Shown: positions 45,303-53,495 of the stretch, one piece after another | How the letters are laid out: the number at the start of each line of letters is the position of its first letter | Position numbering within the stretch: position 1 is the stretch's first letter | Assembly: GCA_051418075.1 (NCBI GenBank) | Contig: JBPRGG010000029.1 | Coordinates: 216,189 to 280,188 of the forward strand | Length of the DNA: 64,000 nt | Direction: 5' to 3' | Source of the DNA: JBPRGG01 sp051418075 | Lineage (GTDB): Bacteria > Bacteroidota > Bacteroidia > Cytophagales > Cyclobacteriaceae | Translations under genes and position numbers: made by a program | Notes under the pieces: generated by a model | The model's input: the letters and a program-made list of their open reading frames with translations, nothing else | Database searches by the model: none | What the model was told of the DNA's origin: nothing

Positions 45303-48300
45303 ATGTTTAGGAAAAGTATCAATCATCGTTTTTGGGTAGTCCTTTTGTTAGGGATCATCATTGGAGGCTTTTATTATTTTTATTTTTTTATCATCGTAAA
45401 AAATAAACAGGATAACCTTACCCAACGAGGGTATCGAATCCTGCGGCAGATTGACCAGAATATGCAGGAAAAATACCAGAATTATTCCGGTTCCACTTCT
45501 AACTATAAAAATCAGGATCTGGTAATCGATTCCATCCTTATCAAAATATTGCAGGAACTAAGCAGCCGGATGGTGGAAAATCAGCTTACCATGTCTGATG
45601 TTGAACAAAGCATTTCCATCCTGAATCGTTATAATGTAAAACCGGAGGATAAGCTTTACATAAAAAAACTGATATATGGATGGGTAGAAAGTTACCGGGG
45701 AACTTATGCTGAAATCCTGCAAAATCAAAACCGGGTACAGCAACTGAAGGAATTCTTTTTTCTTAAGCAGAACAATAAAATCAATACCTGCCGGGATACT
45801 TGTATAGATCGTATTAAACCTGACCCTGCTTATTTATTGATTGGAAGTGAAGTAATCCAGGACCGTAAAGATACTGTCAGAAATTCCATTCATTATTATG
45901 TGATGATTGAGGATTTACTGGAAGGATTAAAATTTGATAATTTTTTTGATAACCTGCTGGTTAGGTCTGAATCGGGCCAGGTTGTTTACAGTGAGGTTAA
46001 TCAACCTCATAATTATGATACCCTGGCTGGATATGAAAAAAATACTGGTATTAAGATCAATTCTTCCAGGATACAACTGGCCGGTGTCAATTACATCATA
46101 TTTACCCATCCCACCAGGATAGCAGGAGAAAAATATAACCTGGTGGGTTTGATCGCAGATTCTTCGTTCAACCAGCTTTCCTACCAGATCAATCCATTCC
46201 TGGTCATTACGGTGGTCACCTTGATTCTGCTTATTTTAATCTTTATGCCGCTTTTAAAATTAGTGATCATGAGCAAGGTAGAAAGACTTAAAAGCAGCGA
46301 CATCTATTTTTCCGGTATTTCACTGATATTGCTTTCTACCATGTTCACCTTGCTTTTTATTGGTGCCTATAATGCCATTAATATTGAAAGCAAGCTGGTT
46401 AAAGGCCAGTTAAAAAATTTAAATGAAAGTATTCAATATTCTTTGAATCATGAACTGGACCAGATCATGGATCAGTTATATCATTTTCCAGATACCACTG
46501 ACATTCAATTTGTTATCCTGAAAGATCTGTCCCGGAAAAGTTATCCTGAATTCAATGAAGTTTTTTCGATGGATGAAGTGGGCTTTATTGAAAGATATAT
46601 TTGTACGGCCTATCCTTACCTGGTGAGCAATGATTCTCTCAAGCGCCGCATGAATATGAATCTGCAAAGCCGTGACTATTTTCGCTACGCCAATTCAGGA
46701 AAAGACCTTTGGATTCATGATACCAGCAGGTTTTATATGGAATCCATTTATTCATATACAACTGGCCTGATAGAGGCAGCGATATCTATTCCCAAGGCCA
46801 ATGAACCAGGTGTTCTGGCTCTGACCAGTCCTATATATTCCCTTTTGGATGTAATTCTGCCCTATGGTTTCCAGTTTGCCGTCATTTCTCCGGAGGGAGA
46901 GGTGCTTTTCCATTCACGCAAAAACAGAACCCTGCGGGAAAACCTGATCCAGGAGAGCGGCAACAGTGAAGAATTGCTGAAACTTATCAATCAGAGGGTT
47001 GCAGCCGGAACTTTTTTGAATTATAACACCATAGATCATCATGCCTATATTGCTCCTTTAAATAAAACACCACTTTTTCTGATTACTTTTTATCCGGAAA
47101 GTGTAAATCAGGCCCGAACAACCTTTGTCCTGATTTCAGCAGCTTTATTTATGTTGTTGGTCCTGGGTATTATTTTTATACTGAGCCTTATGGTACAGAT
47201 CAATAAATCGCACCCCAATCATTTAAAAGGCCGTGAGTTTTCTTTTCACTGGATGCTGCCCCAGGTCACTTCCAACCGGAAATACCTTTACCTGATCCGT
47301 TTTAATCTGGTAGTACTGGTATTTTTAATCTGGTATTTATTAGTGGTGGAACTGGTGATCCCTACTATTTTAATCATCCTGATCACCACCCTTTTAGTAA
47401 ACCTGATCATGTTTGTAATTCTCAATCAGGTGAAGTCCAGATTTTTATTCAGACAAAAAAAGTACCTGGCTGAATCATTGATCATTCTGATTCTGCTGTT
47501 AACAATATTTTCCTGGTTCATGATAAACTGGAGGGACGGTTATGGTTTTCTATTATTTTTCAGTGTGCTAATTTTTGTTTCTTTTTATTGGGTAATATGG
47601 AAGCGGAAAGGCATAACCGGCAACAATTTTGTGGCCAAACCCAAGGTTTTCCGCAATTATAACCTTTTTATCCTGACCTGGATACTGACTGTGTCTGTGT
47701 TGCCTTCCCTTATTTTTTATAAAATGGTTCACAATCATGTTAATCAACAGTGGATTGTCCAGAGTCATTATGATATAGCCCGGCAAATTGAACTAAGAAA
47801 AAACAGATTGAGCAGTGAAAACCTGGATTCAGTACAATATGCTCATAAATCTTATCCTACCGTAGGGAATTATATGAATTTTTATCATGATTCCCACTTT
47901 GCAGATTTTACCTGTTCAGACAAATCCTCAAAAGCCATAGATCTTCATTTATTCGATCTGCTGACCAGTAAGATGGGCTTTTTGCCCCAGCCTATTAATC
48001 TTAGCTGGTTACAGGATTCTGTCAGCAGTATCAAAAGTTTCAGGCAGGATAACCGGTTATTTAGCTGTTGGCAAAGCTATCAGCCCGATTACCACCATCA
48101 TTTTACGGCCCAAACCAGAACTTTTGGTTTTCCTTTCTGGTCTGATTCCAATTCTTCGGGGGAAGACCTGTTGTATTTTTTACTGGCCATACTTATTTTA
48201 ATATTGATGTATCAGCTGGTAAGGTACAATACACAAAAAATCAGGCCCTTGTATTTTCCTGATATCTTTAAACCAGATCAGCAAGAAATAGCCAGGCAAT

Positions 48301-49346
48301 TAAAATTGAAAAGAAATATTTTACTGGTAGGGCTACCTTTATCCGGTCGGGCCAGATTTATGAAGTCTATCTTTAAAAAAATCTCCTATTCCATCATTGA
48401 ATTTAATCTGGTAGACCTGGAAGAATCCCAGGATAAGCTTATTCACATGATATTGAGGCAGGAACCCGAATATATATTATTGAAAAATTTCGAATATAAT
48501 TTTAATGACCTGGTATTTAATCGCAAAAAGTTAAAGTTACTGGAAAAATTGAATGCGCTGGACCACAATGGGGTAATCATCTGCTCCACTTTGAGTATCA
48601 ATCAAATTCTGGACGATTACCTTAATCGGTTGGAAAATAAAAGCCTGGAAAAGGAAATCCGCCAACAGATATTAGCTGACATTGATCGATGGGAAGCTTT
48701 ACTTTATAATTATTATACTGTTGTATATCCTTTGACTACCAATATGCCACTGAAATATCAGGGGCAGGAAGTTTTGTTAAAGAAGGAATTGCATAATGGA
48801 GATTATTTAGCTAAAATGAAAGGCTTTTTATCCAACTATTATCAATTGTCCCGGGTCAGGCAGGTAAGTCATGAACTAGAAGAAAAAATCATCCTCAAAG
48901 TTCAGGAGATGGCCTCCTCCTATTATTATGCCATCTGGAATAATTGCACATTTATGGAAAAATACGTTTTGTATGACATCGCTGATGACCGCTTTGTAAA
49001 TTCCAAGAACAAATCGACCATAGATTTGCTGGCCAGCAAGGGGTTGATCAAATGGCGCCGCGGCTGGGGAATTATGAACGAAAGCTTCCGTAATTTTATT
49101 CTTACTTCAACTCCTGGCAACGAAGCCCTGAAGATGGAAAAAGAAGCTCAGAAAAGAGGTAATTGGAATAAGTTTAAGTTAGTATTTTTAATTGTTTTTC
49201 TGGCCATTTTAGTTTTATTCATCCTGGCTGAACAGGATGTGGTAAATAAAGTATCCGCTATTGTAACCGCCCTGGCAGCAATGGTTCCGGCTATTTATAG
49301 CCTGGGCCGTAATTTATGGTCTGGCACCGGCGGTACTGAAGTGTAA
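45303..49346 (+). CDS. Giant multi-pass sensor protein with Cache-like domains and degenerate P-loop ATPase/winged-helix part
   Basis: 1347-residue protein without a named family known to me. Order: membrane anchor (about 12-32), extracytoplasmic domain (33-296), two membrane helices (about 297-355), a second extracytoplasmic Cache-like domain (about 360-605, including YTTGLIEAAISIP and FAVISPEGEVLFHSRKNRTL), a bundle of about six membrane helices (610-825), another extracytoplasmic loop (about 830-955), a membrane helix, then a cytosolic NTPase-like region. The Walker A position reads GLPLSGRA (1010-1017), with Arg for the usual Lys; the Walker B-like strand EYILLKNFE (1056-1064) lacks the Asp. 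A winged-helix-like part (about 1195-1280) and two final membrane helices follow. It is likely a receptor with a STAND/AAA-like but impaired output. Monocistronic. Confidence 0.7.
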   Translation: MFRKSINHRFWVVLLLGIIIGGFYYFYFFIIVKNKQDNLTQRGYRILRQIDQNMQEKYQNYSGSTSNYKNQDLVIDSILIKILQELSSRMVENQLTMSDVEQSISILNRYNVKPEDKLYIKKLIYGWVESYRGTYAEILQNQNRVQQLKEFFFLKQNNKINTCRDTCIDRIKPDPAYLLIGSEVIQDRKDTVRNSIHYYVMIEDLLEGLKFDNFFDNLLVRSESGQVVYSEVNQPHNYDTLAGYEKNTGIKINSSRIQLAGVNYIIFTHPTRIAGEKYNLVGLIADSSFNQLSYQINPFLVITVVTLILLILIFMPLLKLVIMSKVERLKSSDIYFSGISLILLSTMFTLLFIGAYNAINIESKLVKGQLKNLNESIQYSLNHELDQIMDQLYHFPDTTDIQFVILKDLSRKSYPEFNEVFSMDEVGFIERYICTAYPYLVSNDSLKRRMNMNLQSRDYFRYANSGKDLWIHDTSRFYMESIYSYTTGLIEAAISIPKANEPGVLALTSPIYSLLDVILPYGFQFAVISPEGEVLFHSRKNRTLRENLIQESGNSEELLKLINQRVAAGTFLNYNTIDHHAYIAPLNKTPLFLITFYPESVNQARTTFVLISAALFMLLVLGIIFILSLMVQINKSHPNHLKGREFSFHWMLPQVTSNRKYLYLIRFNLVVLVFLIWYLLVVELVIPTILIILITTLLVNLIMFVILNQVKSRFLFRQKKYLAESLIILILLLTIFSWFMINWRDGYGFLLFFSVLIFVSFYWVIWKRKGITGNNFVAKPKVFRNYNLFILTWILTVSVLPSLIFYKMVHNHVNQQWIVQSHYDIARQIELRKNRLSSENLDSVQYAHKSYPTVGNYMNFYHDSHFADFTCSDKSSKAIDLHLFDLLTSKMGFLPQPINLSWLQDSVSSIKSFRQDNRLFSCWQSYQPDYHHHFTAQTRTFGFPFWSDSNSSGEDLLYFLLAILILILMYQLVRYNTQKIRPLYFPDIFKPDQQEIARQLKLKRNILLVGLPLSGRARFMKSIFKKISYSIIEFNLVDLEESQDKLIHMILRQEPEYILLKNFEYNFNDLVFNRKKLKLLEKLNALDHNGVIICSTLSINQILDDYLNRLENKSLEKEIRQQILADIDRWEALLYNYYTVVYPLTTNMPLKYQGQEVLLKKELHNGDYLAKMKGFLSNYYQLSRVRQVSHELEEKIILKVQEMASSYYYAIWNNCTFMEKYVLYDIADDRFVNSKNKSTIDLLASKGLIKWRRGWGIMNESFRNFILTSTPGNEALKMEKEAQKRGNWNKFKLVFLIVFLAILVLFILAEQDVVNKVSAIVTALAAMVPAIYSLGRNLWSGTGGTEV

Positions 49347-49489
49347 TTTGATCACAGACAATATTTCCTTCTGATATAGGTTAATTAAAGAGAATTTCCT
49401 ACATGAGCAATATAACGTCCTGTTTTAGAATTTGAATCTATGGGATAAGGCGTATATTTAGAATTCTGTTAGAATAAAGAAAATAAGTT

Positions 49490-49744
49490 ATGATTAGTTA
49501 TTACCATTTCTGCAATTTACCTGATGAAGAACAGTCAGACTTTGTTCTGACAAATGGCCACTTCTTATGTTCCATTGACCGAGCGGAATATAAAATAGGA
49601 TTGTATCACTTGTTTGATTTCTTTGTGGAAGTATTCTTCTATAAGCTTGATAATTCAATTGTACGGATCCGTCCGTTCCGCAGCATGGTTTACCTGGACC
49701 CTTATTTGAAAGAGGTTGATATTTCAGAACTGAAAGCGGTATGA
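49490..49744 (+). CDS. Small conserved-looking hypothetical protein
   Basis: 84-residue protein (MISYYHFCNLPDEEQSDFVL, then HFLCSIDRAEYKIGLYHLF, ending YLKEVDISELKAV). It has an ATG start, balanced codons and a clean terminator directly after it, so it is probably real. There is no signal peptide. The order of short beta strands and one amphipathic helix resembles small Bacteroidota proteins of unknown function. A possible promoter is TTG at 49432 and TATATTTA at 49453-49460 (one mismatch). It follows the giant receptor but is separated by 143 bases. Confidence 0.65.
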   Translation: MISYYHFCNLPDEEQSDFVLTNGHFLCSIDRAEYKIGLYHLFDFFVEVFFYKLDNSIVRIRPFRSMVYLDPYLKEVDISELKAV

Positions 49745-49750
49745 TCTTGA

Positions 49751-49781
49751 GCAGGAATAATTCCTGCATAACTTTTTACTA
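49751..49781 (+). terminator. Terminator after the small hypothetical gene
   Basis: GCAGGAAT (49751-49758) pairs perfectly with ATTCCTGC (49760-49767), followed by ATAACTTTTTA. Confidence 0.65.
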
Positions 49782-49825
49782 ACCTGCTATGAAACACCAT
49801 CCCTGATCTGATCCGGTCAGGTTTA

Positions 49826-51247
49826 TTATTTTACTTCGGGCCATACTGCCTGCCTGGCTTTTCCCGGGGTAAAATCAAAATTCATTTTGGGCATTGCTGC
49901 ATTTACCTGGTTCATCCATTTCCCCAGTTCCCCTAACATTTGACTTACTTTTTCCGGATATTGATTGGACAGGTCATGCTGTTCAGCAAGGTCCTGGCCC
50001 AGGTTGTACAACTCAATGATGCCATCTTCATAGAATTCAATTAATTTCCATTCGTTTTGCCTGATCACGCCATATGGGCCTTCAGGAGAACCGGGGTGAT
50101 AGTGGGGATAATGCCAGAACATCAGACTTCTGTTTAACCGTGCATCCGGATCAGATAGCAGAGGCAGCAGATCCAGACCATCCACATCTATCTCATTTTG
50201 CTCTAAACCCAGATTATGCACCAGGGTAGGGTATATATCTATGGTGTTAACCATGGCTTCGGTTGTAGTACCTGGCTGAGTTATTTGAGGCCAGTAAATG
50301 ATCATTGGCACCCGTAAACCACCTTCATAGGCAGCACCTTTGCCTCTGCGCAGGGGTAAATTGCTGGTGATATCCAGGAAATTCCCCTCATTATGAGTAA
50401 GTCCTCCATTATCACTAAGGAATATAATAATGGTATTTTGTTCCAGGTTTAAAGATTTCAGCGCCTGCCTGATGCGGCCTACACTTTGATCCAGGCTGCT
50501 GATCATGGCTGCATATACTGCATTTTGGTGTTGATAGGTAGTATCCAGGATATTCTTATATTTTTTTATTTCCTCTGGTTTGGCTTCAATCGGTTTATGC
50601 ACGGCATAATAAGAAAGTTGGATGAAAAATGGGTCATCATTCCAATCCTGAATTAAATCAATCGTTTTCCGGGTAAGGTAATCGGTCAGGTATTCACCTT
50701 CATGTACATCTTCCAGTTTCAGTTGGTTAGGTAAAAAATAGCCTCCCGGAGGTAGTCCATAGGATGTGCCACCAATATTAATATCAAACCCATGTTTTTC
50801 AGGGTAGTAGTTTGGTTCACCCAGGTGCCACTTTCCTAAATGGGCGGTATGATAACCAGATCGTTTAAAGACCTCCGCCAAAGTGACTTCAGATAAAGGC
50901 AGTTGCTGAGTCCAGACCGGTTCTTTAAGCTGGGCCCAGGGACGCTGATAATCTCTTTTAAATGGAATCCAGTCGGTCAGGTTGAGACGGGCCGGATATT
51001 TTCCGGTGAGTAAGGCTGCCCGGGTAGGTGAACAGACTGCTGCGGCGGCATAGGCCTGGGTAAACTTCAATCCATCACGGGCTAATTGATCCAGATGAGG
51101 AGTTTGATAAAAATGGCTGCCATATCCGGTGAGATCGGTCCAGCCAAGGTCATCTGCCAGCATGATGATGACATTATGTGGTTGAGCCCTGGCTGAAAAA
51201 GTAATGGTGGCCAGGCAGATCAAAAAAATCAATTTTTTAAACTTCAA
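49826..51247 (-). CDS. Type I sulfatase (arylsulfatase A-like), exported
   Basis: 473-residue formylglycine sulfatase with Sec signal peptide MKFKKLIFLICLATITFSARAQ. Metal site MLADDLGWTD at about 29-38; maturation motif CSPTR at Cys72 (AAVCSPTRAALLTGKYPARL); GKWHLG near residue 143; IIFLSDNGGLTHNEG near 277. All core residues of the Cys-type class are present. The CSPTR variant and DDLGWTD differ from the 13.5 kb sulfatase, so they belong to different subfamilies. It starts 1 base after the O-methyltransferase stop, indicating an operon. The sulfated substrate is unknown. Confidence 0.93.
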   Translation of the reverse strand: MKFKKLIFLICLATITFSARAQPHNVIIMLADDLGWTDLTGYGSHFYQTPHLDQLARDGLKFTQAYAAAAVCSPTRAALLTGKYPARLNLTDWIPFKRDYQRPWAQLKEPVWTQQLPLSEVTLAEVFKRSGYHTAHLGKWHLGEPNYYPEKHGFDINIGGTSYGLPPGGYFLPNQLKLEDVHEGEYLTDYLTRKTIDLIQDWNDDPFFIQLSYYAVHKPIEAKPEEIKKYKNILDTTYQHQNAVYAAMISSLDQSVGRIRQALKSLNLEQNTIIIFLSDNGGLTHNEGNFLDITSNLPLRRGKGAAYEGGLRVPMIIYWPQITQPGTTTEAMVNTIDIYPTLVHNLGLEQNEIDVDGLDLLPLLSDPDARLNRSLMFWHYPHYHPGSPEGPYGVIRQNEWKLIEFYEDGIIELYNLGQDLAEQHDLSNQYPEKVSQMLGELGKWMNQVNAAMPKMNFDFTPGKARQAVWPEVK

Positions 51248-51248
51248 A

Positions 51249-51899
51249 CTATTTTCTTTTATATATAATGGCCATGCCGTCTCCTTTTTCTTCTGAAGCC
51301 ATGATAATCTGCATCAGGTAATCAGGGTTTTCGGCCATGGCGCTGAGGAAGTCCTGCATGGCTGACTGAAACCGGATTACATTGTCAGCCACAATGATAG
51401 CATCCCCAGCCAGTTTTGGTTGGATGGCTTTAAAATATTTATAATAATCACTTTTCATGGCATCAATGAAAACAAAGTCAATATTTCCTTCCAGGTCTGG
51501 GATTACCTTCAGCGCATCACCTTGTTTTACTTCCACTGTTTTATTCAGACCCATTTTTTGTACATTTTCCTGGCACTTTTGGACCATGGAAGGGTCAATA
51601 TCTATGGTGATCAATTTGCCACCTGTGGCTTCAAAACCCATACCCATTACTATGGCCCCATAACCGGTGGCTGAACCAATTTCTACACCTCTTTGGGCCT
51701 GACTGCTTTCCACCAGAATTCGCAGTAAATTGGCATCGCCAGGGGTGGTATTAAGACCTATTCGGTCAAAGTCTTCAATGAACTTCATCCGGAACTGATA
51801 CTTTTCAGTTTCATTCATCTGGTTCACTGATTGACTTTGGCAGGAAAAATTTATTCCAATGGTCAGGATCAGCCATGTTAAAATCCACCTCGTGTTCAT
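51249..51899 (-). CDS. O-methyltransferase with apparent export signal
   Basis: 216-residue class I SAM-dependent methyltransferase of the catechol/caffeoyl-CoA O-methyltransferase group: GVEIGSATGYGAIVMGMG (SAM loop), LITIDIDPSMVQKCQEN, VKQGDALKVIPDLEG, and FVFIDAMKSDYYKYF with a metal-binding Asp and ADN at ADNVIRF. Unexpectedly, the N-terminus is hydrophobic with a Cys (MNTRWILTWLILTIGINFSC), resembling a signal or lipoprotein peptide with a poor lipobox. SAM is not expected outside the cytoplasm, so either the protein is membrane-tethered inside or the start is wrong; MNETEKYQF at about 51824 is a possible cytosolic start. It is cotranscribed with the sulfatase. Confidence 0.82.
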   Translation of the reverse strand: MNTRWILTWLILTIGINFSCQSQSVNQMNETEKYQFRMKFIEDFDRIGLNTTPGDANLLRILVESSQAQRGVEIGSATGYGAIVMGMGFEATGGKLITIDIDPSMVQKCQENVQKMGLNKTVEVKQGDALKVIPDLEGNIDFVFIDAMKSDYYKYFKAIQPKLAGDAIIVADNVIRFQSAMQDFLSAMAENPDYLMQIIMASEEKGDGMAIIYKRK

Positions 51900-52479
51900 A
51901 ATATTTCAGGTTTATAATATCATTTAAAGATATGGTATCTTAAGCAGATTTTAAACAGTTTGAGCAAAAATCAAGATCAAAATCATTTGGATAAACCGGT
52001 AAAATTCAGGATTTTTTTTCCGGGTGAAGATAAATTGGCTGATCAGAAAGTTGTAACGATGGCTGTAATTATGCAGGTGTAATATGTTACAAAGCCTTAA
52101 AAATTACTATTTGGCTGGCATGTAAGCAGGAAGGATGAAGTGTAGACATACTGTAATATTCTTTGTAAAGTATCTGCCTGAACAGTTGTGGTTTATGAAA
52201 ATGACTGGCATTAAAATAGTACAAAAAAATTATGTTTAAGGTGTAATGAAAAAGTGATTTAGGGCTTTAAGATATTTCATAATATTTTTCTTTGGTTTAT
52301 TGGCATACATGTAAGTTTATGGCTGGTATGGGGCTATCAGATTTAGAATTTTTGATAATTTTAACTGATAAGAATGAATAACATATCTGGAATCTGAAAG
52401 GATGGATTCCGGAACCAAAATGTTTAATAAATACAATTAATTAGGTTTAAATTTATATCCAGTTTTAAAATTTTATTGC
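51900..52479. other. Long AT-rich intergenic region
   Basis: 580 bases between the O-methyltransferase start and the SiaC-like gene. No open frame with coding character, no RNA gene and no clear promoter were recognised. Confidence 0.5.
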
Positions 52480-52854
52480 ATGGAACCATTGATCATTGAT
52501 GCCACAGACACCACCCCGCATGTAACTTTTGATAATCATAAAGGAATAATGGAAATGAAAGGCGCTTCCTATGACGAAGATGCCACAGATTTTTTCAGTC
52601 AAATTATAGATTGGGTGCAAAAATATCAGCAGCAGCCTAATGCTACCATTGTAATGAATCTGCATTTTAAATATCTGAATTCCAGTTCTGCCTATAGTTT
52701 ATATGAGCTTTTAAAATCTTTTTCAGTCATAAAAAGCAAAGGTACCCATCTTACGATTAATTGGTTTCATGGGGATGAAGATGAAGATATCAAAGAAGCT
52801 GGTGAAGAGTACAGTGAATTGTTGGAATTGCCGTTTAATATAAAAGAGATTTAG
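52480..52854 (+). CDS. SiaC-like DUF1987 regulatory phosphoprotein
   Basis: 124-residue protein of the SiaC/DUF1987 family. In Pseudomonas, SiaC switches the diguanylate cyclase SiaD and is phosphorylated by SiaB and dephosphorylated by SiaA. Key parts: TTPHVTFDNHKGIMEMKGASYDEDA-like start (TPHVTFDN, GIMEMKG), then FKYLNSSSAYSLYELLK, where the phospho-acceptor Thr of Pseudomonas aligns with a Ser, and INWFHGDEDEDIKEAGEEYS at the end. SiaA, SiaB and SiaD are not adjacent, so here it is an orphan whose partners must be elsewhere. Confidence 0.88.
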   Translation: MEPLIIDATDTTPHVTFDNHKGIMEMKGASYDEDATDFFSQIIDWVQKYQQQPNATIVMNLHFKYLNSSSAYSLYELLKSFSVIKSKGTHLTINWFHGDEDEDIKEAGEEYSELLELPFNIKEI

Positions 52855-53010
52855 GTAATAGTAGCTGGTGAGATAAGTAGTAATGTGAGTTTTTGATAGG
52901 TTGGTCAGTAATGGTCATTCTACTTGCGCTTTTGCTTTTATTAGCAACTATGCTATGGAATTATTTTGTTGATGGTTTCTGCTTTGTAAAATACATTTTA
53001 ACTGCCTCAT

Positions 53011-53165
53011 CTTTTGTCCTGTCCGGACGGCACCTTCTTTTTTTCAAGGAAAAAAAGAAGGTAAAAAAATCAAGACTGAAAAAAAATTCCCGCACCTGCC
53101 CCGGCCTCTACCCTCGGAGCCATCTTGGCCTGGCACACCAGCCTGCCTGGGGCCATAGCGCGATT
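53011..53165 (+). repeat. Hairpin intergenic repeat, copy A
   Basis: Starts CTTTTGTCCTGTCCGGACGG, then a perfect 14-base inverted repeat ACCTTCTTTTTTTC (53032-53045) with GAAAAAAAGAAGGT (53049-53062), then AAAAAAATCAAGAC, an ACACCTGCC-like CGCACCTGCC, and GAGCCATCTTGGCCTGGCAC. The same series of blocks recurs at 59.06 and 60.08 kb. Confidence 0.7.
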
Positions 53166-53353
53166 GATTGCTTCAAATGTTTAACCATCTCGTAATTCTC
53201 TGATATTATGAAGAAGAGATCTGCCATTAAATTAATATATTATTCAACGGCAGTCGGCTCAGCGGAGGTCAGGGATATAGGAAACATTGGATCTGTTTGT
53301 AGATAATTGCGGAGCGGGCCCAGACCGAAATGGCTAAGGAGGTGGCCGGCTGG

Positions 53354-53400
53354 GCCGCGGCAGGCTTCTGGTGAGACGGGAGGCGGGGCAGGCTGTGAGG
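53354..53400 (-). repeat. Possible inverted partial copy of the hairpin repeat
   Basis: Read against the reverse complement of copy A, GGCAGGCT, TGGTG and GGCGGGGCAGG line up with GGCAGGCTGGTG and GGCCGGGGCAGG, with a gap in between. It is weak, but it would make an inverted pair with copy A. Confidence 0.35.
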
Positions 53401-53495
53401 ACCTTTATAGTGAAGATTTTAACAGGGCAACTAAAAAATAAATCGACCTGCTTAGCCATTCAAATTATGATAGTTTGCCATTTAAGCTAACTCAG

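Larger units (their letters stand above)
52855..53495. other. GC-rich intergenic region with hairpin repeats, no gene
   Basis: 640 bases between siaC-like and lptD. A 100-codon open frame at 52893-53195 runs through the repeat and has no protein-like composition. GC content rises sharply at 53011-53170 and 53320-53400. Content is given in the repeat entries. Confidence 0.6.

Noticed and set aside
45303..49346. Giant receptor as a histidine kinase or chemoreceptor
   Set aside because: No H-box, HATPase or methyl-accepting region was found despite the Cache-like domain.
52893..53195. 100-codon open frame downstream of the SiaC-like gene
   Set aside because: It runs through the hairpin repeat, with Lys-rich and Pro/His-rich stretches caused by the A-tracts and GC-rich blocks; no family and no plausible start context.
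53354..53400. GC-rich stretch before lptD as a tRNA or structured RNA gene
   Set aside because: No cloverleaf or CCA-like end could be drawn; partial similarity to the inverted repeat is a better explanation.
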